This document shows positions 23,779 to 36,859 of a stretch of 64,000 nucleotides of DNA, piece after piece (the first letter of the stretch is position 1; every line of letters starts with the position of its first letter). Under the pieces are notes generated by a model that was not told where the DNA came from, searched no databases, and saw only the letters and a program-made list of their open reading frames with translations. The stretch covers positions 427,358 through 491,357 of the forward strand of contig VFFE01007188.1 of NCBI GenBank assembly GCA_008921705.1. Direction: 5' to 3'. The stretch is from Burhinus oedicnemus. Lineage: Eukaryota; Chordata; Aves; Charadriiformes; Burhinidae. The translations under genes and the position numbers were made by a program.

Positions 23779-24293
23779 TGTCATGGTTTAACCCCAGCTG
23801 GCAACTTGCTCACTCTCCCCCTCCCCCCCAGAAGGATAGGGAGAAGAGGGAGAAAATGAGGGGAAAGGAAAAAAAACCTCATGGGTTGAGATAAAGACAC
23901 GTTAATGGAACAATAACAGAAAAGGAAAATAAAAATAATAAGAATGGTAAAATAATATATAAAATAAAGTAATACAGCACAAGTTGCTGTCACCACCTGG
24001 TGACTGGTTGCCCAGCTTGTCCAGAGCAGTGATCATGGATCCTTGCCCCGTGGTTAATCCCCATTTATATACTGAGTATCATGTCTGTGGTATGGAATAT
24101 TCCTTTGGACAGTTTGTCCTGTCTATGCTCCCTCTTAGCTTCTATGGGAAGCTGAAAAAAGTCCTTGACTAATATAAATATCGCCTGACAACAACTAAAA
24201 CAATATGCATTATTGACATTCCTTTCATACCAAATCTGAAACACAGCAGCCACTAGAAAGAAAATTAACTCTATTCCAGCTGAAACCAGCACA
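23779..24293 (-). repeat. Solo LTR, minus orientation, same superfamily as the provirus LTR
   Basis: On the plus strand it runs from tgtcatggtttaacccc to gctgaaaccagcaca, giving TG...CA termini on both strands. It shares the terminal block and the tggaatattcctttgg block with the proviral LTR. The flanks CCAGT (23774-23778) and CCAAT (24294-24298) agree at four of five positions, which supports both boundaries. It is about 515 bp with no internal viral sequence attached, so it is a solo LTR. Confidence 0.85.
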
Positions 24294-26764
24294 CCAATTA
24301 ATCTCCTTTTTTATAGCATTGTCATCTGCCTAGAACTACCAAGGATATGTTTCCTATTTATGCATGGGTAGGAAGAACACTATCTGAAGCTTTTCTGCTT
24401 CTGACCCTCCAATGGGACAAATAACAAAGTTGGCTGCCCTTGGTTGCTATAGCAATAAGTATAAGCAAGAGCCTCTCTGCATCCCATTCCTTGGCATTAA
24501 CTGTAAACATGGGTCTTATCACTCTGAGAGCAAACAGTTTCTACACACCATACTCTTAATTTCAGCAGCTAGAAGAGGTCTACAAATGGGTCCAAGACCA
24601 AAGAGGAAAAAATCACCACCATCAACATCATATTCTTCTGAGTAAGAACCTCAGGATATAGGTGACTTGTCATAATAACTCCCTGGTCCAGTTTTTTTTG
24701 AAGACCAAAGCTGTGGACTGTAGGACTCAGAGGACCCTTGGAAATATAAACATAACGCTAGAGAAGAATGCTCCAGTGGGTATAATATCTATGTATTTAA
24801 ACTGTATTACTGACTATAAATGTTAGCTTCAGTGTAACCAGAATAATAATAACTCCTTACTGCATTTTGATTAGACTCCTAAGGCCTTAATTAGACTAAT
24901 AAAAAATTATTGGTTCCACATATAAGGGGTGTTCCTTTTTACTCTTAACAAGATTTTGAGTGTAACAAGGAAGGAAAGAGAATTTTACTAATAGACATGC
25001 AGGAGCTATTAATTCCCTATTATCCCATTTATCACTAAGTTGTCCTATCTACACAATAAGGATCTTGTCTCACTCCATCCTTTATGCTGATCCTATTTAA
25101 TAGTATTGATAGTTTAAAGTTTCTTGAATCAGTTTACAGAAAAGAACAGCATATCGGCCTTATCAAACCAGTACAGAAGATCAAGCAAATCATCTCACAG
25201 TCAGAGCTTTGATTTCTAGGTTGCTGAGCTATATGTTAAACCCAGAGTTAAAAGGGATTTTATGGGAAATGGAATGGCTTATGAAAGATGGCTTTTCTTT
25301 TCCATTCATATGCTAAGTACTTTGCACACGTAAATCTGTGTACATCTGAATTAAAATGGGAAAATATTTTTTGAGAATGCAAAACTAGCTTCTGTCAATA
25401 ATGGAATTTGCTTTAAATCAGGTCTTTTTAAATTCACTACCTGTGTTTCAATTCACAGATCAAAAGGGTGAGAATTAGGAAGTCTCCTGTCCCTTACTGA
25501 TCACTCGTCAATTGAGTTGCTCTGATATTTATTGCTATGCAACTTTTAGCCTGAGGAATTATTGTTGCCCTCTGCAGCAGCCACAAAAGCAGATGCTGGA
25601 TTTGGTTTGGTGGCATGCATCCAAAAAAACTTAAATGCAAACCAAAAATTATTTCTGGCCTATTGCCAGGTGGTCCCACTTTTCCATCTGCTGGAGAGAT
25701 TTTAATTTACAATCACTTTTTTTAAATGTGTTTGGGCCTTTTCAGTCATATTTCTTTTTAAACGCTTGCTTGACTGGCAGCCAAACTTCATTTTGGCAGT
25801 TCTCTGAGTTTAGATCACCTTCTCACAGTATTATTGGGACATCCTACATGCAAGATTGAGAAGTATTTTCGGTGGGTGTCTAGTGAACCTGACTGACATA
25901 TATGATAAACATGTCAAAAGGTTCAAGCTTCCTCCTTTAAAACATCATACTTGCAAGTTCAGCAATAATATAGAGTCTTTCTAGACAGCTTGACCTCAGC
26001 ACAAAACTTATGCCTGAAAAAACAAAGAAAAAAAGAATCTTTTTTATTCAGACTATAGATCCAAGAAAAATCTTTTAAAAGCTAAATTTTCTAAACTAGT
26101 GATTGTGTGGAATAAAAACTTATGACTGTTCAGTAGCTCAAAATTGGTTTTCAGCATTCTAACATAGAAAGAGAGCAACAATATATCCCCTGTAAATTCC
26201 TCAGGACTGTATGTTTAACATCTCCAGAGAACCCTGTCACACAAGCAGTCTGGCAGCATTCTTGATGGTCATTAAAACTGACCACATTAATAAACACTAT
26301 GTTAAATAAATAATTAAATAAATAAAATAAAATCCCTGTTAAATTAAGATAAAACAAAACAAAACTGAGATTTCATTTGACGATTCTCTCTGGGTGAGCT
26401 AGGTGTCATCTGTTAGTAGCTGTTGTTGCCTGCAGTTGTTCAGGTGTCTTTCCAATGCCTTCATCGCAGAACCCTTGTATTTCCGCACATCTATACTAGA
26501 CATTCCAGGACGAGTCTTGTCACTTAAAACACTGTTGTAAGTTAAATTTCTTGACATACATTTGCCTAGATGTATTGAACATATAGTATTAAACTAATAT
26601 GGATGTTCCAACAAGGTGTTTATATGTATATTTTATTTAAAAACTCTCACTTGTTTTCACTTTCTTTAGATGCCTTTGAAAATTTTTCTGCCTACACTCT
26701 AACCCCTTCTTCAGGTGGTCCCATGACCATTCCTTTAACATAATCTGGGTAAGGTTTTATAATC
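24294..26764. other. Unrecognised AT-rich intergenic sequence
   Basis: About 2.5 kb between two minus-strand solo LTRs. Short open frames (24412-24645, 25494-25679, 25635-25859, 26151-26357) show no domains. An A-rich run lies near 26290-26365. Confidence 0.5.
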
Positions 26765-27120
26765 TGTCGTGGTTTGGCCTCAGCCGGCACCAAAGAACCA
26801 CACGGCCGCTCACTCAACCCCCACGGCAGTGGGGGAAAATCAGAAGAAAAAGGCAAAACTCGTGGGTTGAGATAAAGGCAGTTTAACACAACAGCAAAGG
26901 AAAAGAAGAACAATAACAGTGATGGAAGAGTGTACACACAGGGTTACTGTACCAGCGATCACCAGCCGGACCCCGTGCAGCCCCAGCCTGCTCCCAAGCC
27001 ACCACTTCCTCCCCCTGCCCCCGCCAGCTCCCCTCTGTGGGCTGGGCATGTCGGCACATGGTATGGAATACCTGTGTCCCGTGCCAGAAAATTAACCCTA
27101 TCCCCACCAGAACCAGGACA
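26765..27120 (-). repeat. Solo LTR, minus orientation, internally shortened
   Basis: On the plus strand it runs from tgtcgtggtttggcctcagc to ccagaaccaggaca. It shows the same terminal style and the catggtatggaatacc block as the other LTRs, but it is only about 356 bp and GC-richer in the middle. A four-base direct repeat AATC flanks it exactly (26761-26764 and 27121-27124). Open frames on both strands here (26692-27133) are LTR sequence, not genes. Confidence 0.8.
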
Positions 27121-28609
27121 AATCACTGTCTAAAAGGCAGGACCTAATGATACACAATGCTGGAAAAAACGAAGGGAGGTATTAAGACAGGGAATAATAA
27201 GAAGAGTTTTTTAACTATCAGATGAATTATCTAGTGCCTGGAGTTTTGGTGAATTCTCTCTCCCTTTCAATAAGACTGGAGGCTTTCTAAAGAAAGGCCC
27301 CTATAGCTTTATTTCCAGGTGATAACATTCTCTGTTCTTGATTTTAGAGAGGAGGCAAGATACGGTGGTCTTTTTTTTACTTTATTTTCATTGGTGCAGG
27401 TGTATATGAGTGCACTGATAACTAAACTGGTTATTCTGATATAGAGTAGGCTCTCTTTTCCTCAGGGTGCATAGCCTGCAATGCAATCATCACTCCTGAG
27501 TGTAGGTTTGGGTAAGGCAGTGTGGTGACACTGAAGTAGAAGTGGTGATCCTCACCTAAAATCTAGACAGGTTATGCAGACTATGGTGGCAGAATGCCCT
27601 CCTGTCTCATTAGGAATTATTCACTGTAAGAGTCTCACTTGTACTTACACACAACAGAGAGAAAAGATATTTTTTTAAGTACTTCAGTGGCAGTGGCCAG
27701 TACAATATGATAATAGCTTGCTTTCATGCTAGAAGGTCTTTGAAAAGGTCTAAGTTTCTGATTTCTCTAATGATATTGTTAGAATTGAAGTTAACCACTA
27801 TGTAACTGCAAGAACTGCAGAGCAGTACAGGACAAAAATGTATTATATGCCGATAGACATATAATGGACACACCAGATTTTGCTTGCATTCCCTCACCAA
27901 TGCAGAATTTAGCCCTGCTACACATTTCTATGTCCTTCTTCTGGAATTATCCTTCTTCTAAAGACAGATCAGCTTTGAGAGTTTTAAACTGTTTCACTTA
28001 CAACTTATAAATCATTTACATATGAATATTTCCCTACTTCTGTCACATTCATAAAGAAAAAAATATATGAAAGAATTCGTTCTACCCTGCCACAAGGAGC
28101 ATTTGTCCTTCAGAATATCTCAGAGGAATAGTCATAAGGGAACGCAAGTGCCTAATATGTCTTAAGTAGTACTATACATTGCTAAATACTTCCCTTGACA
28201 ATTATATTCATTAGAGAAGCTCTTAATGTTATTGAAATAGGGACAGCTCTTCACAGTTATGATTTTTCTGCCCCCTTCTTTTGTTCGCTCTGTGATTGAT
28301 ACTCTTCTAATTTATGGCCAGTTAGACCAGTCTTGACTCTCTGCCATTTCTCTGCCTTTGTAATGCCTTAAATGATTTTCCATCTATTTTTCTAAGGGTT
28401 AAGTAATCACCTCCATTTGCTCTAGGGACATAAATGTTTAGATTTGTAGAATATGCATTGTCTTCTTTGTCCTCTCTTTTTATTGCAGGGATAACAATGA
28501 CAATGTCAACAGTTTCACATCCAACAGATGACTAAACTCTTTCGTTCACTCTTCTCCCTTTTAACATCAGTGAAGGGGGAACAGGCGATGACAGACTCAC
28601 AGAATACAT
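27121..28609. other. Unrecognised AT-rich intergenic sequence
   Basis: About 1.5 kb without notable open frames or repeats. Confidence 0.5.
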
Positions 28610-29185
28610 TGTAATGGTTTTGGCTGAGATAGAGTTAATTTTCTTCATAGTAGCTTGTACGGTGTAGTATTTTGGATCTGTGACCAAAACAGTACTGATA
28701 ATGCACCAATGTTTTAGCTATTGCTGAACAGTGTTTGCACAGCCTCAAGGCTTTGTCTGTTTCTCACACTGCACAAGAAGCTGGGAAGGGACACAGCCAG
28801 GACAGCTGACCCCAACTGACCAAAGGGATATCACATACCATATGATGTCGTGCTCAGCAATAAAAGCTGGGAAAAGAAGAAGGAAGGGGTGGGGGGGATG
28901 TTCAGGGTTAGGATGCTTGTCTTCCCAAGTAAATGTTATGCGTGATGGAGCCCTGCTTTCTGGGAGATGGCTGAACATCCACCTGCCAATGGGAAGTAGT
29001 GAATGAATTCTTTATTTTGATTTGCTTGCACATGCAGATTTTGCTTTACCTGTTAAAGTGTCTTTATCTCAACCCATGAGTTTTTCTTACTTTTGCCTTT
29101 CCTATTACCTTCCTGGTCCGTGTCTGGGGGGAGCGAGCAAGTGGCTGTGTGGGGCTTAGCTGCCTACCAGAGTTAAATTCCAACA
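28610..29185 (+). repeat. Solo LTR, plus orientation
   Basis: It begins tgtaatggttttggctg and ends near attccaaca. It aligns by eye along most of its length with the LTR at 7412-7988, including the cataccatatgatgtcgtgc block and a following AATAAAAG. The flanks TACAT (28605-28609) and CACAT (29186-29190) agree at four of five positions. Open frames inside it, such as 28731-29006, are LTR-derived. Confidence 0.85.
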
Positions 29186-29249
29186 CACATAAGTCAACAA
29201 TGTCTGTGCAGAGCCCCTGCAGAGACAAAAGCCTGAGCCCCATGCTGCA

Positions 29250-30239
29250 AGGAATAAGCCACAGGTAGAGACCATGCTGAGAGGAGCGGTAGGGACCATG
29301 ACAAGAAAGGCAGGAAGTATGCACCTTCTGGCAGCAGAGAGGACTCTCCATCTGAATATCTGCAGCTTCAGAAGCGATACATTGCCCTAGCACCAGGTGG
29401 GGAGGAACAGCTCTCAAAATGGAAGCACCAGTGTCAGCTGAGACTGAAACAAGTGTCTGCACCAATCATGGTGGCAGATGATAGTGACTGGAGACTATGT
29501 CCTGCAGGGGATGAGAATAGCCACCCGCTAACCAGACTTGATGTCCTAGGAGTTTTGCTGTTTGGTGGGTGCTCAGATGTGGGATGCTGCTAAGAGATTG
29601 CTAGGGTTTTTCCAGTCCTCAGACTATTAGCTCTTGCTGCTCACAATGTGCCCTTGAAACGAAGGCCAACAGCATCCTGGGTTGCATTAGCAAGAGTATA
29701 GCCAGCAGGTCAAGAAAAATGAGACTTCCTCTCCATTCAGCACTGAGTCCACATATGGAGTACTGTGTTCAGTACTGGGTTTTGTAGTACACAAAAGACA
29801 CAGGCATACAGGAGTCAGTCCAGCAGAGACCACGTAGATGGTCAGGGGCCATATAAGGAGATGTTAAGGTAACTGGGTTTGTGCAGGCTGGAGAAGAGAA
29901 AGCTAATGGGAGGTCTCATTGCTGTCTACAACTGCCTAATATGAAAGTGTAAAGAAAACACAGTGGGACTCCTTTCGAAGATTCAGTGATAGGACACAAG
30001 CTGGAACAACTGAAAATCTGACTATGTATAAGAAAACACTATGTCACATGGGCAATCAAGCCCAGGAACAGGCTACACAGAGACGCTGTGGAAATTCCAT
30101 TACTAGAGATATTCAAAGCTCCAACTTGGACAAGGTCCCGAACACCTTAGTCTAATTTGACCAGATTTGAGGAGGGCGTTACAATTCATGACTTCCAGAT
30201 GTCCCTTCTAACCTGAATTATTCTGTTATTCTATGATTC
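29250..30239 (+). mobile_element. CR1 LINE copy with apparent internal deletion
   Basis: From about 29645 to 30239 the sequence follows the end of CR1 ORF2 and its 3' untranslated region. It includes a diverged form of the recurring ggccaa..catcctggg..gcat tract and ends in ttctgttattctatgattc, the CR1 tail. The part upstream (about 29250-29644) resembles the 5'/ORF1 region of CR1 as I remember it. If so, most of ORF2 has been lost at a junction near 29645. The 3' half is secure; the 5' half is tentative. Both are broken by stops. Confidence 0.65.
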
Positions 30240-32267
30240 CACCTGCTTCTTTCCAAATTCTACACCAATTACAGCTACTCCCCCCAAAAAAAATATCTTA
30301 CATAGGAGGATGTCTCTATGTGAGTTTGGGTGGCAGTTGCATTGTCTGTGTATAACAATTAAGTCAATTAGTTGTTCAGTTCTTAGCCTGAAAAAAAAGT
30401 TTCCATATGTCTTGTAAGAGGTATTGTGCGGTTTCAATGTGGAAGTCAACATTTATTCTTTTGTTGTGTTATAGACTAGAATGAACGAGCACAAAGAATG
30501 TACTATGTGCTTAAATTAAAACAGACTAATCTGATTATATATCAAGTATAAAAGTTTTAGCCTGTAGGCTTTGTTACATCTTAGTTGAAGCTGATAATGA
30601 CTGCCTTTTAGTTCACTTAAACAGGAACGCTGCTTAAAGTATGTATGGAATGGCTTTTCTTTAAGTATGTTGAGAGAGCTGTCCTCCAAAATTGTGAATT
30701 TTTTGTTCACTGGGTAAGAAACAACTCAAATTAGGAACATCATAAAAAAGCAGATGTTCTTCTCACAGGGCTACTCAAGTCAGCAAAAAAATAAGAATAA
30801 TGTACATAAATAAATATCTAATTAGGATTTTCTCCTTTATGTGCATGGCTAAATCCTACTAATATTATGAATTAAACTGTGCTACCCCATTCTATCTAGG
30901 TATAAAAATAAGAATGTTCCAAAATGCAGTTTATTATTGCCCCTTTTTCAGATATTAACCTTATTATAATACATATAATTATAAATATAGAACTATATGT
31001 ACATACATAAAGATATAATATCTATTAAATAAGCAGTATCCAAGTGGTTTTTTTAAAATATAAAACCCATTGGTGACTTGGCAACCAGTAAAGAAACAAG
31101 ATAAAATGAGCTTCTTTGACACAAAATTTCTCAAAAAATAGGGTAGGAAGCTCTAATGGAACAGTTTTCCTAAAGGTAAAATGGATTTAGGTGTTATTTC
31201 TGGAACAGTGTATCTCTATACCATTTTTAATATCAACTAGAGATCATGTAGGTTTGAACCTAACCTACTTTCTGTTAAATAAATATGCCCCAGGATACTA
31301 CTAATGCATAAATGTAAAGTGAACTTCACCATCATGACAGTCCTTTATCTCAGCAAAGTGCTTGTGTTTGTAATGATTGCAAATTGTTCCCTAAAAAGAG
31401 CTATTTTCATGAAACCTGTTCTCAAATCTCTTTAGCCAGAGAAAATGTTGGAGTCATAGCTGTTTCATCTGGTGTTGTTTTGCATATTGTCATTTGGCAT
31501 GATTCTGTCCTAGCAAAGTCCAGGTTGGGAGATAGAAGGACTGTTATAATTTTCATCTCACATAAATAAGAATCAGATCCACACAAACCACAGAGTATGC
31601 TGTTTTCTTCTAGCTAGCACAGTAATTGCAATATATCCTCACAGTATCACTCACTGGATTTACACATGCTGTGAAATCTGATATCACCCAGAGAAAGCAA
31701 ACACTTTTTCATAAACTACCTAAAATTGAAACATTTGCAAGGCTTGACTTGGGATTTCTAGCAGAGGGAGAAATAACATTAAGTGTTACTGAGTAGTCCT
31801 CATGGGAATGTGTTAAGTAGTTCACTGAACAGAGATTGTATCAGTGTTCTTCTCAAGTTTTACTAGGCAAGTCTGGTAGCCAAAGATTTAGTTTCAGGCT
31901 GTGATGCCTTCATTCATATAGGTGTCTACAAGTGAGCAGGCTTTCATTTTCCCAGTTTAATTACTGAAGATCTTGTCTGTTCAGCTGGTAGAGGCTGGTG
32001 AGAGATCCAGCTCTTGGCCATGCAGAGGAGATTGTTACCTGAGTCTCATTAGGCTCCACACACTAAGCTCACCAGAAAAATGATGGCCATGTTAGATGTT
32101 AAACTCACTTCTAGGTACAGCAGGTTCAATTTAGTAGCTAACACATAGGTCACCAGAGTAGATGAAGCTGCTCTAGGATACCCTATCTGTCCTGCAGATG
32201 CTGCTAAGAGGGTAAAAGTCTTCTTTTGACCCTGTGTCCTATCTTCTGACACCTATGCAGACCCACA
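30240..32267. other. Unrecognised AT-rich intergenic sequence
   Basis: About 2 kb of very AT-rich DNA, especially 30930-31060. Short open frames at 30231-30452, 30516-30710 and 31384-31569 have no recognisable character. Confidence 0.5.
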
Positions 32268-32498
32268 GAAGTGGTTTAGATTGGATATTAGGAAAAATTT
32301 CTTCACTGAAATGGTAATCGAACATTGGAACAGGCTGCCCAGGGAAGTGGTGGAATTGCCATCCCTGGAGATATTTAAAAGATGGGTAGATGTTGTGCTG
32401 AGGGACCTGGTTTAGTAGTGGTTTTGACAGTGTTAGGTTGATGATTGGACTCAATGACCTTAAAGCTCACTTCCAACCCAGGTGATTCTGTGATTCTA
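32268..32498 (+). mobile_element. CR1 LINE 3' end fragment
   Basis: It shows the end of the CR1 ORF2 tract (ggctgcccagggaagtggtgg) and the 3' untranslated block, and closes with ggtgattctgtgattct, the CR1 tail. It is about 230 bp, 5'-truncated and inactive. The minus-strand frame over it (32239-32454) is antisense to it and not a gene. Confidence 0.95.
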
Positions 32499-34550
32499 AG
32501 TGACTTGAGGCTGTTAAAAGACCTCTGCCTTTTTGGGGTGGTGGGTGAAGATGATGTAGAAGGCCTTGGGACATTGCAAATGGCATTAGGTTTGCAATTT
32601 AAGTAACTGAATTTATACCAACATGCTGACAGCTGAATTTTAAGTGGTTTAATTTCAAACTGATTCCCACTTCTAGCATAGAATAATTATAGCCTTCCTC
32701 GCTTAAGTTTAATTTATTTGCTTATTCAGTTTATTTTCAGGATCCCACATTTTGGTATTTGTTTCAAAATATTCTCTGATGCTTGCTGTTACTTTATAAA
32801 TTACAGAAAATTGTGTCATACTTTTCTATTTCAAAGTGATACATGGTAAATATACTCTTAAATTCATATAGCTATTAAGCATGCACAAACACACATGTAA
32901 AACATCACACTGGTCTCTCTTGTTTCGTCCTATTCTGTATTCATCATAGTTACTGTGAAATACTCGTTACTGTATTAGGCTATGAAATCATAAATAAAAT
33001 TTGTGTTTCCTGTAGGGCATGTATTATGGTATTAATTGGTTGATCTAACCTTGAACTCATACCCTCTAGAGGTACTTCTCTCTCAAGAACACATGTAATT
33101 TTAAGTTGCCAGAATGAAGCCTGAACTCCTGAAAGGAAACACAGAACTAACTCTCAGCTGTAACAATGAACTGAAATGTCATTGGTGGCTCTAACTCTAC
33201 TCTAGAGCTACAGAGAACTCTTAGATAGAAAATATGATACTGAAGGTTTTGGGTTTTTTATGTTCACTGTGTGTTTTATAGTTGCTGGTGTGTATTTAAG
33301 CAAAAAAAACCCAGAGAGTGTCAGCTATTAATTTTTGGGTTTTGCATTGTTTTTTTTAAACTGTAGTTAATTCTAAAATAGAATGAAAGTGTTCCTGTTA
33401 GCTAATGAGTAAGGATGGAGATGTGTAATGTTTTTGTATTAGACTAAGTATAGTTGGGAAAAAAGACGACAAGCTTTTGAGCATGCAAGCCCTTCCTCAG
33501 GTTTAAAATAGAAACACAGGCCTTCAAGCTAAATACTAAGTAAAAGCAATTGCTCTGGGTTTAACTTCATTATGTTAATCATTTAGACAATTTTAAGAAA
33601 AGGCATCTAGAACGGGTGGAGCTGAGGGAGATGTGGGTGAGATTCCTAGCTCCTACAGGAAAGAGAGAAGCAGTTAATTATTACTTTTGGTGTAGTGAAG
33701 AGGAGGATGAAGGCTAGGCAAAATCAGTATGCTATCAAACTGGTATCTCTACCGAGTCTGCGATTTTTACTACCAAGTAGAACTGTAACTTAGTTCACAG
33801 GCTTACCTTTTGAGAATGCTGTGTACGTCACCTTTGAATCAAGATATAGAGGGCAGAGGGTGAGGTCTCCTAGATGTAATTATTTGAAATTCCTTTCTAC
33901 TGTTTGATTGGCTTGATTTCAACATCAGAGATTCCATTAAAGCATTTGGCACATGAAATTAAGTGTGAAATAAGGAGATATATGTGAGTGTGATACGTGG
34001 ATTTTGTTCTGCTCCTGTTGTGGGCGAGCTGAAGGAATAGGCAATGGAAAAGGGTGTGAGAGAACTACTCTTGAGAAAACATCGGAAATTAAGAACTCTA
34101 AGAGAATAAGATTTCCTTAGGTGATGTTGGATCATGCAGGTCAGTCAGACTACTCTAGGAAGCTGTATTTCTTGGGTGTACTTCTAGGATTTCAGGATGT
34201 GGGTTAAATAAGTATAACCTGCGGCTGAGGCTTTTAGAGTCTGAATACAGAGTAAATTTTGAGTGAAATCCAGAGTTCAAGACTAGCATTTAAGGTCTGT
34301 GGTAAGCACAACTTAAGTGTTACAACCCTCAAAATATGCATCATTACCCTGCATCCCACTGTCATTTTGCTAGCCCCTCCTCTTCCGTCACATCAAATAT
34401 AAACTACTTCATAAGCTGCTATGATTTCTTTATCACTTTAAAAAGTTGATAGATAAATCCATTTGTTCCATTGCACTATTTTCTGTCACCTTCATCTTCC
34501 AAACAGGCAACAGCGTTTATGTTTTGTGTGTTGTCCTTTTCTGACTTCAG
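32499..34550. other. Unrecognised intergenic sequence
   Basis: About 2 kb of unique-looking AT-rich sequence. No gene or named repeat is seen. Confidence 0.5.
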
Positions 34551-34659
34551 GGCTCAGTGAAGGCTCACAAGTATATTTTTGTCAGCACCAGCAAGCTACC
34601 AGAAACCCTCAGCGGCTGTTCAGGCAACTTCATCACTGTTGTGATGACTATGCTGATGG
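34551..34659 (+). other. Exon-like island, unconfirmed
   Basis: A pyrimidine-rich acceptor-like tract (ctgacttcag) ends at 34550. The frame that follows (GSVKAHKYIFVSTSKLPETL at its start) is open and less AT-rich than its surroundings. It could end at a weak donor-like gttaag at 34660. An in-frame TGA lies just three codons upstream of the acceptor boundary, as expected for an intron edge. A second frame (34463-34663) is also open here, so the choice is not secure. I recognise no protein family, and chance is a fair alternative. Confidence 0.2.
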
Positions 34660-36859
34660 TTAAGCTATCTTCATATGCCATTATGCAGATCAGTATCCTT
34701 TCTTTCTTGTTATCATGTGTTTTACACTGAAGTTTTAAATAAATTTGGGAGCTAGTTATTCTTTTCCAATTTCATACAGTTCAGTCCTGGTCATATATAC
34801 TAAAATAGATCTTGATTTTCATGGTTAAACATTGTGGGAAATAATGGGAATGATGCTATTACTGGAAGTTGCTGACACATTAATCTTTGGAGAGTTTCTT
34901 CTGATTTGCTGAAGATTTTTACCACTGAAAGTATCCTTGAGGATTTAACAAGAAAGTTAGAAATATATGTCATGGGAAACCTGTAAAATATGAGGAGCAA
35001 TATTAAAACTGTCACATCATGCACATTTAAACTTTCTAAAGTTTATAGTTATTTGTGTCTAATAAACAAATGCATCACACTCCTAAAAGATCATCTACTA
35101 TCTGTGTAACAGTTAGTTTGATAGACTTTCCAGTGAAGACAAGATGAGGAGAGGGGGGAAACCCTGAATCTTGAAGAAAATGACGGATCTTCTTTTGTAG
35201 GATGTTCCATCCAAAAGAGAGAATACCAAAGCAAACCCAAACATAAAGTAAATACCTGAGTGGTTGATGGCACTCCAGACTTTTTTTATCCCTCATGAGT
35301 AATTTCTAATGTTTGATGTGCGTAAATATGAATAAATATTTCACATATCAGTCATCAGTTTGTTGTTTGAAAACTATGTCAGAAAATTATCTCATTGAAG
35401 TGAGATGTCTGTCGAGATGTTTGATATTGTTACTGGTTTAATACATAACAATGAAATTGATTTGTAAAAAAAAAAAATGGTGGATTTTGAGAGGCAGTGG
35501 AGTAGAAATTTTAGTCTCCTAAAATGGAAAGTGTCATTTGCTGCCCACCTGAAATTACTGTGTGGCATATAAGGACTAGTGAATCATGATAAACCAATGA
35601 TTTCTGCTTAGTTATCTAATATTAATTGTGGAATTACACAAAGTTTGGGAATAATACCTTTATTAGCTTCCTCTGAACAAAACCAAGAAGAAACAACTCT
35701 CTTCATTAGTAAGTCAGTCATAGCTGTTCATTGAGAGCATAGAAAAAAGGTACAAAATGCTTCCAACTTTCTTTAATTCCCATCTACTCTGCAAATAAGC
35801 ACCATACATTTTTGCTTTACCAAAATAGTGACAACTAGTCTTGTCATACCAAACTATTTAACACTGTTGATTTTGTATTGTGCAGCTGAAAATTACAAAT
35901 AAATAACAGCATTCACCTGTTTCAAAAGCACCAGACCACACCATGAACTACTGAGGTAGCTTTTTGTTCTCTGCTGTGCTTTCTGAAAGGGAAAAATTTA
36001 TCTTGGAAATATGCTGAACAGTTCTAAATAATTTAGGTAGCTGCAAATTGGAAAGCCTACCAGATAACAAGCAAAGCTTACAGGATTTTTTTCCCTAACA
36101 CTTCAATAGGTAAATTCTGGTAGGAAGTGGTGGGTAGCTTCTGATGCTCTCAGACTGGAACAGGCATTATCATCACAATACCGGTACCCGATTCAACCAT
36201 TGGATCCAATCATCTAAGTACCCACCTGTAGCCACACAAAGCACCTCATTAATCCCTCTTCTTATCCTGTAAGCAGGCTTGACACCTGGAGTATAATAAG
36301 AACAAGAGATTTGGTTTATCATTTATTTAGACTGCAGCTTGCAGTGATCAAGCACAGGGCTGCCCAGCAAGGCAAAAAAAAAAGCTCCAGGGACCTAAAT
36401 TGTCTATCCCATCCTCTTATCTTGTTTCTTGACCATCCTTTTTGTTGCCCTTGTACCTCCCTTTCTCCTTTCAAATCTCCTCCAAATAAACAACCTGCCC
36501 CTAGACTGCGCATCTAGTGGTTTTTCTGCAGCTCTAGAAGATTCAGACTGCATTTCAGGAGATAGTGTTTACAGTGAATGGAGAACAAGCAATTAGTGAA
36601 TTAGTAAAGCTCATTCATCTCATTCACTCATAACAGTGGAAGCTAGTTGTCCTGATGTGGACTCTAAAATTGCTCTGATATTTTGAGACGGTTAACATAA
36701 AAATAAAATCAAATTCATAATGGGTCATAGTCACATTGTTGTGACACTTCATGTGTTTTACACTGTTGAAGTCCCTCCTTTCTCTCTCATCCCGATAGCT
36801 CTCATCATTCCACAAAAGCACCTAGCTTTTCTCTGAAGAGTAACTCAGATAGGTATTAG
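34660..36859. other. Intergenic sequence, possible conserved noncoding element inside
   Basis: About 2.2 kb without a recognised gene. The tract near 35520-35680 contains TAAT-type homeodomain sites and little simple repeat, and looks enhancer-like to me, but conservation cannot be tested here. Open frames at 34800-35024, 35075-35296 and 36311-36517 lack domains. Confidence 0.3.

Noticed and set aside
29064..29465. 133-codon minus-strand frame
   Set aside because: It covers the end of a solo LTR and CR1-like sequence in antisense; no protein family is seen.
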